From Pseudomonas sp. JUb42 (lineage in GTDB: Bacteria > Pseudomonadota > Gammaproteobacteria > Pseudomonadales > Pseudomonadaceae), in NCBI RefSeq assembly GCF_024807945.1, contig NZ_JANUFD010000006.1, forward strand, positions 62,001-126,000: DNA of 64,000 bases, in the 5' to 3' direction. Below, in pieces: positions 17,378-27,599 of this stretch. How positions within the stretch are numbered: the stretch's first letter is position 1; each line of letters begins with the position of its first letter. Both the position numbers and the translations under genes were made by a program. The notes beneath the pieces were generated by a model, which worked only from the letters and a program-made list of their open reading frames with translations, made no database searches and was not told the origin of the DNA.

Positions 17378-17869
17378 TGAAAGCTTGATCCGCCCTCCTC
17401 CTTTGGCCTGTTTTATCTTTAGGACGCTGCTGCCACCGGACAACGAGAAGCATAGATAACTGGTCAAGGGCGTGGCTCTACGAGCTCGGCTGTCGTAAAT
17501 CGAGCCTCCCGCGAAGCGGTAGTCTCGACCCTGCGAGCTTCCATCCTCACGCCTGCGCGCTCCGCTTGCCAGAGTTTGCTAGGAAGTGGGCATAGCACCG
17601 ATCGCACTACGAAGGCTGGGCTCTAAACCAACCCCCTCGAGGGCGGTACGAACAGCGCGCACACTGCATTGAGCTTGCGCAACTGTGCCCCAGCTAGGCT
17701 CCTCGAACGGCCGCTATAAGCAGAATGTCGGCGGCGACGTTCCTAACGGGAGAAACGGTGTAGCCGCCACACGGATGACTGCACGCCAGGTAGATCAGCG
17801 CAACCCATACCCCATCTGCTTCAGCTCCTCAAGGTGGCCTTCACGCTCCATCAATACAGAGACCTGATC
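17378..17869. other. Intergenic region without recognisable genes
   Basis: About 490 bases between the degenerate recombinase and the lipoprotein gene. I see no convincing coding frame, tRNA or strong palindrome. Confidence 0.4.
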
Positions 17870-18802
17870 ATGGAATTTTACCGAAACCTCCGGAAGTATT
17901 TTGCCCGTGGCGTCCTTTTACTACCCATCAGCCTTTCGGGGTGTGTTTCTCAGCACGACTTCACGGGAATCTCAGTCGCAGAACCGTCTCAGCAAATTGG
18001 TCAATCACGTCAGTTAAGCACTTTAGACGGTCGCCTCCTCAACGTTGTGCCTTACTATGAAAAAGACGGGCACATCGCGACATCGGGGTATATCGCAGAC
18101 ATGCTGGGTCTGGAGGGGAAAAGGATTGGAAGCTTGTCTTGCTACAGTCAGGCGCCTGATGATCTGGCACTTCGTTACTCAGCCCCTGCCGTTGGCATCT
18201 GGGGTTTGCCGGTTTACGCCGGTTATAGGCACGAAATAGTGAATAGCCTGCATTCACTGCATGGCGGCAATGCTCAGGCCGTTGCCATTCGAAGAAAAAA
18301 GCTTGAGGCACTCGTGCATCAATCGTTCACCTCTGGGCAGCCTGATTGGCAGACTGGGTTTCTAATTCACGCTCTGGGTGATAGCTATGCTCATGTCTAC
18401 TCGAAAAATGGGCAGCTTCACGCTTACGGCGAGTTCGTAGGCCATGCTTTCGAAAATACTCGATGGGGTGAGAGGCCCGATTCAATATTCGTTAACGGCC
18501 ACGCAGAAATCTATCTGAGCTACGTCTCTGCTCTGTTTCGAGCGCTCAGCCCAGCAGGAGGCGCGGGTCAGGAGAGAACGGATCTGCTTGAAGCGTTCAA
18601 CTTGAGGATTCGTACGCAAGCTGCTCGAGGAGAGAGCGCGGACAAAACCGCCATCTTTGCTATGCCAAGCCGACCTGACAGTTACGTCGACATAGAGCAC
18701 AGCGATGCGAACTGCAAGACAGCCTACAACGAGCTAAACGACAAGGACGTTCGAGTCTTCCTGAGGGCCCTCACAGCGACGCTCGACTCACAAGGTGGTT
18801 GA
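17870..18802 (+). CDS. Predicted lipoprotein with HxxxDxxAH motif
   Basis: A 310-residue exported protein. After a short charged start, the hydrophobic stretch GVLLLPISLSGC ends in a lipobox, with Cys as the lipidated residue. The middle carries HALGDSYAHVY and nearby HAYGEFVGHAFE. Such His/Asp spacing recalls zinc-dependent phospholipase C-like folds, but this is inference and I do not recognise a named family. ATG at 17870 is preferred over 17834 because it gives a standard lipoprotein signal. No partner gene is evident. Confidence 0.7.
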   Translation: MEFYRNLRKYFARGVLLLPISLSGCVSQHDFTGISVAEPSQQIGQSRQLSTLDGRLLNVVPYYEKDGHIATSGYIADMLGLEGKRIGSLSCYSQAPDDLALRYSAPAVGIWGLPVYAGYRHEIVNSLHSLHGGNAQAVAIRRKKLEALVHQSFTSGQPDWQTGFLIHALGDSYAHVYSKNGQLHAYGEFVGHAFENTRWGERPDSIFVNGHAEIYLSYVSALFRALSPAGGAGQERTDLLEAFNLRIRTQAARGESADKTAIFAMPSRPDSYVDIEHSDANCKTAYNELNDKDVRVFLRALTATLDSQGG

Positions 18803-18952
18803 TCGCCCTAATCGCGCGAGCGTCGCACTGTGGAAGCTGATTGGGACAGCCGGACACATGTCGAGCGCGAAGGCAGATATTTTCAGTATGTTGCAGCGAC
18901 GCTTGCTCCATAGGCATCATGAAATAAAACAACAACTATAAAGGCAGTACCC

Positions 18953-19246
18953 ATGAGCTTCCCAACCGCAACAGTTTTCGCCTTCACTCCACCGCAGTCT
19001 CAAGACTTGGATTCTGCGCCATACGGTAAGAAACTGGACAGCCAAGGAGAATCCATCTTCCAGGCGATCGGGATCTCCTATTCGATCCTGGACAGGATGA
19101 TTGCCCACGATGCCAGCTGTGCGAATGCAGCGACGGAATTCTTCGTGACAGTGCTGATGAAAGACGGCTGGTCATGGGACACGTCACGTCAATTGGTGAT
19201 GGAGACTGATTGGACGCATCGGATGTATCGAGCCTGGAGCGTTTAA
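18953..19246 (+). CDS. Hypothetical protein, 97 aa
   Basis: A small protein of unknown family (MSFPTATVFAFTPPQSQDLD, ending DWTHRMYRAWSV). The frame has sensible composition and AAAGGCAG about seven bases before ATG. No domain is recognised. It lies between the lipoprotein gene and the IS66 element. Confidence 0.5.
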   Translation: MSFPTATVFAFTPPQSQDLDSAPYGKKLDSQGESIFQAIGISYSILDRMIAHDASCANAATEFFVTVLMKDGWSWDTSRQLVMETDWTHRMYRAWSV

Positions 19247-19683
19247 AATGCCCAGAACCGCGAGGACACAGTGGCGCTCGATTATGAGGTGTACCAGAAC
19301 TATTGGCCTAACCTGGACTTTTGCGATGGTGGGTATGAGGCAAAGATGCAGCGTTGGATCTCTGGTTCTTTGACGGCCTGACGCGGCAAGGAATCAATCC
19401 CTGGAAGGTGAGTTGAACAGCCCGACCGTATACTTCCGGTGTGCAGAAGCCCAGGTCGACAGAAAGCAGGGAATTAGGCTGCGCGCGCCTTCGGCGGGTA
19501 TCCCGATCACCTTGCTTGACCTACTCGAACAGTCTCAGCGGGGCTAGCGTTAATCTGCACCAGGCCCGTACAAGGCGACAGGTCAGTCTGGCGCTCCTAT
19601 CGCACCCCGACGCTGAGCATCCCTACTTTGCTCAGTCGAGGCATACTGGACACCGAGTGACAGGACGATGGCGCTAAGGGGCC
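19247..19683. other. Stretch without supported genes before the IS66 element
   Basis: About 440 bases. Short open frames exist but none has credible composition or a start signal. The tract looks like decayed or junction DNA beside the insertion sequence. Confidence 0.4.
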
Positions 19684-19786
19684 GTATCCGTCCGGCCAAG
19701 TCACCTACCCAGCCCCGCAAAGCCAAGACATGGTGTGCACTTAAATTTAAGTGGGCACCAGTTCTAGCCTTTTAAGCGGGTATTTC

Positions 19787-20119
19787 ATGCAGCCAACACG
19801 CCGTTCCTATTCCAAACCCTTCAAGGCCCAGGTCATTCAAGAGTGTGCCCAGCCCGGCGCTTCGATTGCCAGCATCGCCCTCAGCCATAGCCTCAACGCA
19901 AACCTCGTCCACAAATGGATTCGGATGCACGCGCAGAAAAGCATGGCGCTGCAACCGGCATTTATTCCTTTACCCATGCAGTTGGGCGGAGCAAGTTCGC
20001 AAGCTACATCGTCGAATATCTGCGTCGAGATCCAGCACCCGCGCGGCACCGTCAAAGTGGACTGGCCTACTGAAAGTGCTGCTGCCTGCGCGACCTTTCT
20101 TCGAGAGCTGCTGCGATGA
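19787..20119 (+). CDS. tnpA: IS66-family transposition protein TnpA
   Basis: A 110-residue DNA-binding accessory protein of the IS66 transposition system. The N-terminal HTH is seen in RRSYSKPFKAQVIQECAQPG, then IASIALSHSLNANLVHKWI. ATG at 19787 begins the conserved core. It overlaps tnpB by four bases (ATGA), which couples translation. The frame appears intact. Confidence 0.9.
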   Translation: MQPTRRSYSKPFKAQVIQECAQPGASIASIALSHSLNANLVHKWIRMHAQKSMALQPAFIPLPMQLGGASSQATSSNICVEIQHPRGTVKVDWPTESAAACATFLRELLR

Positions 20120-20451
20120 TCCGCATCGACTTCATCTGGCTCGCTACCGAGCCGATGGACATGCGAGCGGGCACCGAAACCGCGTTAGCCCGGGTGATCG
20201 CGGTGTTCGGTGCGGCGAAGCCGCACTGTGCTTATCTATTTGCCAACCGCCGCACTACTCGCATGAAAGTTCTGGTGCATGACGGCTTCGGTATCTGGCT
20301 GGCTGCACGTCGGTTGAACCAGGGCAAGTTCCATTGGCCAAGCATTCGTCACGGCTCTGATATGCAGTTGGACACCGAGCAGCTCCAAGCCCTGGTATTG
20401 GGCCTGCCATGGCAACGTGCGGGTTCCGGCGGCGCGATCACACTGATTTAA
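20116..20451 (+). CDS. tnpB: IS66-family accessory protein TnpB
   Basis: A 111-residue IS66 Orf2 protein, recognisable by WLATEPMDMRAGTETALARV, then YLFANRRTTRMKVLVHDGFG and IWLAARRLNQGKFHWP. It starts inside the tnpA stop and ends 61 bp before tnpC. The protein is required for IS66 transposition, but its biochemical role is unclear. It appears intact. Confidence 0.92.
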   Translation: MIRIDFIWLATEPMDMRAGTETALARVIAVFGAAKPHCAYLFANRRTTRMKVLVHDGFGIWLAARRLNQGKFHWPSIRHGSDMQLDTEQLQALVLGLPWQRAGSGGAITLI

Positions 20452-20512
20452 CGCCTGCCATTAGCCTATCGGTCTATCGCCGCGAACTGTCTGCTCTGGC
20501 AAAATCCGCAGC

Positions 20513-22100
20513 ATGACTTCTTCGCCCAATCTCGACCAAATGTCCCCCGACCAACTGCGTGCCTTGGCGGCGCAGTTGCTCTCGCAAGTCGAGACCATGG
20601 GCAAGACGGTCGAGACCATGGGTAAGAAGATCAACCGCGATCAAACGGTGATCGAGAAGCTGACCCACGAGATCGCACAACTCAAGCGCTTGAAGTTTGC
20701 CAAGCGTAGCGAGCAAATGAATCCTGAGCAGGCCAGCCTGCTCGATGACCTGATCGATACCGATATCGCGGCGATTGAAGCAGAGCTTCAGGCGTTGCAA
20801 ACAGTGCCCGCGACGACCGAGAAAAAGCAAAAGCCCAAGCGCACTGCATTGCCGACAGAGTTTCCACGTACATTAATCCATCACGAACCGGACAATACTC
20901 ACTGCCAATGCGGCTGCGCACTCAAACGCATCGGTGAAGACGTCAGCGAGAAGCTGGACTACACGCCTGGCGTATTCACTGTCGAGCGCCATGTTCGCGG
21001 AAAATGGGTCTGTGATGACTGCGAAACGATGATCCAGGCGCCGGTTCCGGCTCAGGTCAATCGACAAGGGCATCCCGACTGCCGGGTTACTTGCCCACGT
21101 CATGATCGCGAAGTTTGCCGACCATCTTCCACTTTACCGCCAGGAGTCGATTTTCGGTCGAGCCGGCTTGGCGATTCCACGTTCAACATTGGCTCAATGG
21201 GTTGGCATGACTGGCGTGCAGTTACAGCTTCTGGTCGACGCGCTGCGCGACCTGGTGCTTGGGCAGCATGTCGTCCACGCCGATGAAACACCGGTTCAGA
21301 TGCTCGCGCCAAGCTCGAAGAAAACTCACCGTTCTTATGTTTGGGCCTACGCAACCAGCCAGTTCTCGGACTTGGCAGCGGTGGTTTACGACTTCAGCCC
21401 CAGCCGTGCCGGTGAGCATGCTCGCAACTTCCTGAAAGGCTGGAAGGGCAAGCTGGTCTGTGATGATTTTGGCGGCTACAAGGCCAGTTTCGAACTTGGC
21501 GTGACAGAGATCGGCTGCATGGCCCATGCGCGGCGCAAGTTCTTCGAGCTGCACGCCACCAACAAGAGCAAGCTCGCCGAGCAAGCACTGCGCTATATCC
21601 AGTTGCTGTACGAAATCGAGATTGAAGTGCGCGACCTGGAGCCTGATTTACGGCGTCGAATACGGCAAGAAAAAGCCGTACCTGTGATGGATATGCAGCA
21701 TGCCTGGATGATCGCCCAGCGCGATCTAGTGCCCGAAGGTTCGGCTATCAGCAGAGCGTTGGATTACAGCCTGAAACGCTGGACAGCGCTATCGTGTTAC
21801 GTCGATGACGGGGCCGTACCTATTGATAATAATTGGTGCGAGAACCAGATCCGGCCATGGGCTCTTGGACGCAAGAACTGGCTCTTTGCAGGGTCGCTAC
21901 GCAGCGGAAAACGGGCGGCGGCGATCATGAGTTTGATCCAGTCTGCGCGGCTGAATGTGCATGATCCTTATGTTTATCTGAAGGATGTTCTCACGCGCCT
22001 GCCGACGCAGCGGGCGAGTGAGATTTCAGAGTTGCTACCGCATAGATGGACGCGAGGGTATTCAACCAATCCAACTCGCTACGCGGCAAGCTCGACGTAG
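20513..22100 (+). pseudogene. tnpC: IS66 transposase TnpC, frameshifted
   Basis: The transposase reading is split between two frames. The first covers a leucine-zipper-like N-terminus and the CxC zinc-binding segment (HCQCGCALK, VCDDC). The second holds the DDE-type catalytic core (VHADETPV, VCDDFGGYK, WCENQIRPW). The break is at 21059-21060, where one extra A in GTCAATCGAC displaces the expected V-I-D-K-G-I-P. Removing one A restores a continuous transposase. The C-terminus runs a few codons past the usual LLPHRW end. Confidence 0.88.
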
Positions 22101-22444
22101 CTCGACTCCCCACCTCCAGTTGCCCCCGACAACCAACCCCATACGAAGCTCAAAGTAGTACGTCCTGCGTGGTCAACACCTACCGTGCCACGAGACCAGC
22201 CGGCAAGAATCTCACCGTCCGTAGTTAAGCAATGATAAAGAAGCTCAATGGTATCGGCGCCTGTCACACGTCCGACTTGATTACCCATGCGGATGCGGCC
22301 GCCTTGGTAAGTACCCCAAATGGCATCATCCTCGACATGGTAATGAAATACGGTACCTGCGCCGGATAGCCCGTGGGTGTTGCCCGCTACCGTGAATCGG
22401 CGGTTGTTCAAACGCTCGCTGATTTGAGAACAGGGGATTTCCAT
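22079..22444 (-). CDS. Small conserved protein, n-acetylglutamate-synthase-like annotation family
   Basis: A 121-residue protein with a beta-rich pattern: FTVAGNTHGLSGAGTVFHYH, then IWGTYQGGRIRMGNQVGRV and a closing FVWGWLSGATGGGESSYVEL. This resembles a family often labelled N-acetylglutamate synthase in databases, although it lacks a GNAT acetyltransferase domain and that label is doubtful. Its stop overlaps the right end of the IS66 element, so the last few residues may come from the insertion. Confidence 0.65.
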   Translation of the reverse strand: MEIPCSQISERLNNRRFTVAGNTHGLSGAGTVFHYHVEDDAIWGTYQGGRIRMGNQVGRVTGADTIELLYHCLTTDGEILAGWSRGTVGVDHAGRTTLSFVWGWLSGATGGGESSYVELAA

Positions 22445-22534
22445 GAATGTCGTGTCCTTTAGTCGAGATATTCCATTCCATCTTTCGCCTGATCTTAAGC
22501 TATTTTGTCGCGACTGATGAAGGTGCTGCTTCGG

Positions 22535-22837
22535 CTAGCTCTGGAGCTGCAAACGACTAGATAAAACGCAAGATGGATTCACTGTCCGCTTACAAGGGGC
22601 CGACATTCGATTATATCCGGCCATCACCGATGGGTCATGCACCGCCAGCGTATCGCACATCCGCTCTACCCTAATCGTTGGATTCAAAAGCACAGCCTGG
22701 TGATAACACTCGATGGCCTCGTGGGCCTGACCAAGCGCTTCGGGATGCCGATCGATGCGGCGTTGGCTATGAAGCGCGAGATGATGAGTAAGAGCTACAC
22801 GACCAGAATTCACCAACTGATGCGGTTCCAAGCACAT
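22535..22837 (-). pseudogene. TPR-protein fragment
   Basis: A leftward frame of 100 residues contains one clear tetratricopeptide motif, ALGQAHEAIECYHQAVLLNP. Sequence on either side looks degenerate. It is probably the remnant of a larger TPR protein, although a small real gene cannot be excluded. The 22445-22886 gap holds nothing else I can support. Confidence 0.4.
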
Positions 22838-22886
22838 GAGCCAACCGCCCTCCTTCCTCTAGAGGGACTTTGAAGGCCCGTTTAGC

Positions 22887-25800
22887 TCAAGGCTTTAGTC
22901 CACCGCCCACACGGCTAGCTTCCACTTGAGCTCGGTTGGCCTCTATGGCTTTCAACGCTGCCGTCCCCCCTCTCTTGGTGAGGTCAATACCGATAACCTT
23001 GATGTCCTCTACGTTGGGGAATTTCGGAGCAATAGTCAGCCAGTACTCTTGCAGTGCTGTGACCAGACCCTCAAACCGTTGTCGGCCCTTGTTAGGTGTC
23101 ACCCAGGTGGCCTGGGCACCATTGCTCACAAGCAAAAAAATGCCGCAGCTTGAGCTGATGTCGCGCAGATAGTCCCCACAAAGCTGGTTCTCGAACCGCT
23201 CGAAGTGCTCTGTACCACTCCAGTTTTGCGACAGCTTCAGCTCAACAGGTACCGGTGCATAAACCTGACTGTTTTCGAACCGATAATCAGGGCGTTTGTC
23301 GTCGGCCAGCTGTTCCTCCTGCGGGATAACGTAGCGTCCTGCCGCGCGCGCCCGCAACCAGTCACCTATGAATTTGCGGATAGACGTTTCCTGGCTAATA
23401 GGCAGCAAAAGCTCCGCAATGCTCGAGTCGCTATCCTCTAAATCGTGCTTCAGGTCGAGCAGACGATCTATCGCCAGATTCCAAAGTTCACGATGGGTGG
23501 ACGGAGTGCTTTCCAGCGACTCGTGGAATTCGATGACCTTGGCTGGCTCCCAAGGTAGCGTCTGCGAATCAGCGGTAGCCTTTTGCTGAGCAAAGTATGC
23601 TGTCCATGGGCGTAAACGCTCGGCGGGATGTGAGCGAGCGATTTCCTCCAGGGCGAGAAACGCTTCCTTTCCCGGCGTCTCGCGAATGAACGCGAGAAGT
23701 CCATCACGCGCGCTTTGGGCGTCGTCCCTTAAGCCTGGTGAGTACACCCCTTTGCCTGCGCGGTCGATATCATCTTCGAGTCGTACATGAGTGTGAGTCA
23801 ACAGGTACAGAGACTTTGTATGCTGTACCGTTTTATAGTTCTGCCGGCTCCGGCTCACGCTGTGGCTTCCCACAATGGACGTCAGGCAGCGCATGGCAAA
23901 CTCCGCCTGTTCTTCATCAGATGGCAGCGAGTTGATGCGCGCCGTTAGCGCTGGAATGGCTATCCCCGGCTCCGTTCCAACCCACACGGCATACCAGCTA
24001 GGTGCCATGTCCAGGTTGTGTTCTTCTACGGCACGTTTAGCTGCGAGACCGGCCAAGGTCTGATCATCTACCGAGGAATCCTGGACGACGCCCAATGCAC
24101 ACTGCAGTGCTGCAAGCGTTTTGATGGGTTTCTGCATCCGAGTTACAAGCGGGCCTGCCACTAGCGTACGTATCAACTCATCACCCGAGCGGGCTTTTCG
24201 CAGAATGTTGTTCGCGCTCGAATTCGTATCCTCCGCAGACAACTCAAACTCGACTTCGCGTAAGATAATTTCTTGAAATGGCAACGGATGAACGTTGGCA
24301 AGCTTGATAAGCCAGTCCGGGAATCCATTTAGCTCAAGCAGACCGTACCGGAATGCGAGTTGTGCCTCGACACTAGACATTTGTAGGAAACTAGCAGGCT
24401 CTTCTTGAGCCTCAATGGCGAGACCGATCAGTCCAAATATCACCTGATACGGCGTTGAATTTGGGGGAGCCCCCTCGGAAGGCATAATCGGTTGATATCC
24501 CCGCCAGAACCCCACAGCACCTTCACGAAATGTTTGCGCCACGGTCGTGCCAAATTCGGGAATAAGTGCCTGCCAGTCCCCGTTGCTCCAAGTGTTCGTA
24601 GACATAGAGGCTTCGCGCATCCGATCCATCAGATATCCCTGGTTATGGTTCATGACGCCGGCCTGAGGACTGTTAATCAGCGCCCCATTCGCCGCAAACC
24701 AGTCTCGCGCAGCTTGCCTGTTATCTTCCTCCTCAATTTTTCGCTGGGCTGCCTCGTGCTTCCACTGAGCGTGTTTTAATTCCCATTCTTCCACTTGTCG
24801 CTCCGGTGGATGCAGCAACAATTCAAGCTTCTCGCGGAGTTCGACATTGGTCTCCGTTGCCTGTTGGAGGCGATCCGCCCAAGGAGCTGGGGCGCCATGC
24901 GCCACATAGATGTCGAACGCCATGCTGAGTGCCATCTGGCGGTCGTTAGGTTCAGTCAAACTGAAGATCTGGTCACAGGCGACGTCAAAGTTTTCCCTAT
25001 TCAGCGACCAAAACGGCTGGAAGCCAATCAGCTGCCAAACGTTTACAACCGGTTCGACATGCACCCGCCCATTCCGAGCCAAGGCAACGTCGAACCAGAA
25101 AAGCCGGTAATCGAGTTCAGGCCACGTGGGCACGAGCTTTCTCAACTCTTCGCCAATCTCACGACCGGATCGCTCGTCGTGACTATGCACCTGGGCGAGT
25201 ATGCTCAGAACCGCGAGAACTGACTCGTCGAACGCAGACGGCTCGCATACCTGAAGCAGACGGAGAACCGCTATACCTGCGATCTCTGCAAGCCAGCCGT
25301 ACCGTATGGAAATAGTGCCGAAACCCTGCGACTCAACGGGAGGCGTGTTCAACAGTGCATTGATACCGCGAATGAAGCTGGGAAGACTTTCCAGTGGCGA
25401 TTCGGCTGCCAATGATGCGAGCTTGGTAGTTAGATTGTCCCTTCCACTGTAACGCTCTTTATCCTCGGATCGCTCAAGCGCTTTCAGCAGCCATGGAAGC
25501 CAGATATCGTCCAGCGGTAAGTCATCAAGCACCTCAGCTAAGCAATCCCGGCTCACCAGCGAATCTCCTGCCAACAGCCCTGCGCGGATGTCGGCGAGAT
25601 CCTGCATCGTACCGAGGTCGATCACGGCACGTATCGCCGCCACCCGGGTGTGTTTATGCACAGAGTTGAGGGCAAAATGCTTGGTCTCTGGAAGCGCACC
25701 GATCACCTCGCCCTGCCAGACCATTCTCAACAGGAACCAAGCGATGTCATCGTTGGCACCGTAGTCTGCGAGCAGTTCTTTAATGTCATTAGTGAGATCG

Positions 25801-27242
25801 TGGTGCGCAAACCGCTGCACGGCCGAATAGTCGGTCACCGTCCAGCTATGGGCCGGCTCGGCCAAGTGCTCGCACGCTTTGCGCAGCACTCTACGGCGCG
25901 TGCTCAGGGGTAGTTTTCCTGGATCGCCCCCCTCAAAAAATATTTCTGGCGCGAGATTCTCCAGACGTGTACAGATCCGCGTGTCTAATAATGCCAGCCA
26001 TGGGAGAACGGGCCGCATGGACGGATTGATGACCTCCAGCCCGTATTGCGTTCGGAAGAACAAGTTTTCAATCTTGACCCGCGAGGCTGCACTACGGATC
26101 AGCGCGTGGAGCCATTCGGCTGTTAGGTATTCGCGGACAGTTCGATGGTGAAAACGAACCGTTCCGTAGATGCCAGGCTCGAAGATTGGCCGGCTCAGCA
26201 ATGCCGCTGATTCTGTGTCGTTCCAACCCGTGAGGACGGCGCGAATTGGAATTCCAGATTTATTGGCGTCACCATCTGGAACGCGGATTGCTGAAGTCTG
26301 CCCCAAGGTACTGGCTGCTGCTATCAGACGAACACCCTCCCTGAGTCTATCGGGGGCAATGGGCTTTTGTTCCGCCCGATCTTGGTCTCGCTCTTCGAGG
26401 CGGCGATCAATGCTGCTTTGCATCAGCTCCAGGCGGGAGCCTATTTGGTTGTGCTCAAGCCAGAAGTCGACGAGTTCCAGGAAGTCCAGAGGGCGTGTGG
26501 TCAGCGACCATGCGTCCTTGCGCTCTACTGCTGCGCGAAATGCTTTGATGTCTTGGACGCCAACAGCTGTGAGGAAGCGATCAACCTGCTCCCCATGAAT
26601 GTCATCTAGCGTCACTAGGAGGAACGCCGTATCCGGTTGCTCCTGGCTTGGTACCGTCTGCGCAACGTTTCCAGAGCCGTCATCAGTTGTGGAAATTTCT
26701 TGCCGAGCGGCTGTTTCGAATGCAAAAGCCGTCTCGCAAAGCGCTAGATCCGTTCTTGCGCGCCATGCTGTACTTCGTCCGGTGATGAGCACGTGCATTT
26801 GGGATGCAATGTTGCGGGTCAGGCGACCAAGCTTTTTAACCGCCCGCTCAAAATCTTTCGGATCATTCAGCCGAGCCTCGTCGACCGAATCCATGAGCAG
26901 CCAGCCCTCAGATCTTGACTCGATCCAGGTCTCGAACTCTTCATGCGTCCCCACCTCAAAAGCGTCCTCAAAGTCCGGGATCACGTTCTCAATGCGAAGA
27001 AAGAATGCAAATTTGCCCTGGCTGCGGAGCTCAGATGCGACATTTCGGATTTCAGCACTTTTTCCTGAACCGGCCTCAGACAACAGAATCACTCGATTGT
27101 GGATGAGGAGGTCAGGCCAGGAGAGCTTACCTTGGCCGCCATGGCGGCCACCTAGGTCGGTGTCATCAGTGGCATCAGAAGCGAGTAGGATTTTGGAGAA
27201 TGTACGATCGAGCTGAATGAAGGCGTCCGAATGCCCGTTCAT
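22887..27242 (-). CDS. Giant NACHT/STAND-like ATPase with C-terminal PD-(D/E)XK-like domain
   Basis: A 1451-residue protein, predicted anti-phage or toxin-like. Walker A SEAGSGKS is at residues 55-62 and Walker B LLMDSVDE at about 115-121. A RFHHRTVREYLTAEWL motif near residue 370 is typical of NACHT-module proteins. A long helical repeat region of about 900 residues follows. The C-terminus (about 1313-1420) reads KRPDYRF, then VPVELKLSQNW, giving D1319, E1334 and K1336 of a PD-(D/E)XK nuclease. ATG at 27242 has AGGA seven bases before it. Sensing by the repeats and DNA cleavage by the nuclease is inference from related STAND systems. Confidence 0.8.
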   Translation of the reverse strand: MNGHSDAFIQLDRTFSKILLASDATDDTDLGGRHGGQGKLSWPDLLIHNRVILLSEAGSGKSAEIRNVASELRSQGKFAFFLRIENVIPDFEDAFEVGTHEEFETWIESRSEGWLLMDSVDEARLNDPKDFERAVKKLGRLTRNIASQMHVLITGRSTAWRARTDLALCETAFAFETAARQEISTTDDGSGNVAQTVPSQEQPDTAFLLVTLDDIHGEQVDRFLTAVGVQDIKAFRAAVERKDAWSLTTRPLDFLELVDFWLEHNQIGSRLELMQSSIDRRLEERDQDRAEQKPIAPDRLREGVRLIAAASTLGQTSAIRVPDGDANKSGIPIRAVLTGWNDTESAALLSRPIFEPGIYGTVRFHHRTVREYLTAEWLHALIRSAASRVKIENLFFRTQYGLEVINPSMRPVLPWLALLDTRICTRLENLAPEIFFEGGDPGKLPLSTRRRVLRKACEHLAEPAHSWTVTDYSAVQRFAHHDLTNDIKELLADYGANDDIAWFLLRMVWQGEVIGALPETKHFALNSVHKHTRVAAIRAVIDLGTMQDLADIRAGLLAGDSLVSRDCLAEVLDDLPLDDIWLPWLLKALERSEDKERYSGRDNLTTKLASLAAESPLESLPSFIRGINALLNTPPVESQGFGTISIRYGWLAEIAGIAVLRLLQVCEPSAFDESVLAVLSILAQVHSHDERSGREIGEELRKLVPTWPELDYRLFWFDVALARNGRVHVEPVVNVWQLIGFQPFWSLNRENFDVACDQIFSLTEPNDRQMALSMAFDIYVAHGAPAPWADRLQQATETNVELREKLELLLHPPERQVEEWELKHAQWKHEAAQRKIEEEDNRQAARDWFAANGALINSPQAGVMNHNQGYLMDRMREASMSTNTWSNGDWQALIPEFGTTVAQTFREGAVGFWRGYQPIMPSEGAPPNSTPYQVIFGLIGLAIEAQEEPASFLQMSSVEAQLAFRYGLLELNGFPDWLIKLANVHPLPFQEIILREVEFELSAEDTNSSANNILRKARSGDELIRTLVAGPLVTRMQKPIKTLAALQCALGVVQDSSVDDQTLAGLAAKRAVEEHNLDMAPSWYAVWVGTEPGIAIPALTARINSLPSDEEQAEFAMRCLTSIVGSHSVSRSRQNYKTVQHTKSLYLLTHTHVRLEDDIDRAGKGVYSPGLRDDAQSARDGLLAFIRETPGKEAFLALEEIARSHPAERLRPWTAYFAQQKATADSQTLPWEPAKVIEFHESLESTPSTHRELWNLAIDRLLDLKHDLEDSDSSIAELLLPISQETSIRKFIGDWLRARAAGRYVIPQEEQLADDKRPDYRFENSQVYAPVPVELKLSQNWSGTEHFERFENQLCGDYLRDISSSCGIFLLVSNGAQATWVTPNKGRQRFEGLVTALQEYWLTIAPKFPNVEDIKVIGIDLTKRGGTAALKAIEANRAQVEASRVGGGLKP

Positions 27243-27358
27243 ATGTAAGTCCTAAACAGTTCAGGGGCAGTCCCGGCCGGGCCCGCAGAGGCCCCATCAT
27301 GCTACCTGAAATATCGAGTTCTTCTAAGATGCCGCCGCAATCAAGGTGCCCAAAGCGT

Positions 27359-27577
27359 TCAGGCGACAATCCCATGCTCTAAACGCCTGATGAACTCAGT
27401 CACCGTGTCGGTCTCGAGCCTGGTTGTGACCATGTCGGCAGGAGCTTTGCCATCAAAGGCCTTGACTGGGTGAGACATCCAGCGCATTGCCGCATCAATA
27501 TCGCCGCCATACAGGCTCTCTGCTGCTTCGAGCACTTCCAGGTAACGCTCGTGTTGATCAGGGGACAAAGTGCTCAT
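27359..27577 (-). CDS. Short ParS/MbcA/Xre-type antitoxin domain protein (DUF2384-like)
   Basis: A 72-residue protein. Residues 30-72 (AMRWMSHPVKAFDGKAPADM, then FIRRLEHGIVA) match the toxin-binding domain of RES-Xre type II antitoxins. The usual N-terminal Xre HTH is absent, and no RES-domain toxin is visible nearby. It is therefore an orphan or minimal antitoxin, perhaps a remnant. The upstream 78-aa frame ends 23 bases before its start. Confidence 0.6.
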   Translation of the reverse strand: MSTLSPDQHERYLEVLEAAESLYGGDIDAAMRWMSHPVKAFDGKAPADMVTTRLETDTVTEFIRRLEHGIVA

Positions 27578-27599
27578 GAGAAAGTGCGCTCCGCTTTAG

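Larger units (their letters stand above)
19684..22081 (+). mobile_element. IS66-family insertion sequence with broken tnpC
   Basis: The three-gene layout tnpA-tnpB-tnpC is that of IS66. The left end is placed at GTATCCGTCCGGCC (19684), an eroded form of the GTAAGCG-type end seen intact at 56699 and 57263. The right end is put at CTCGCTAC near 22081. Both ends are approximate, and I could not confirm an 8-bp target duplication. A CACTTAAATTTAAGTG palindrome (19738-19753) precedes tnpA. Confidence 0.75.
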
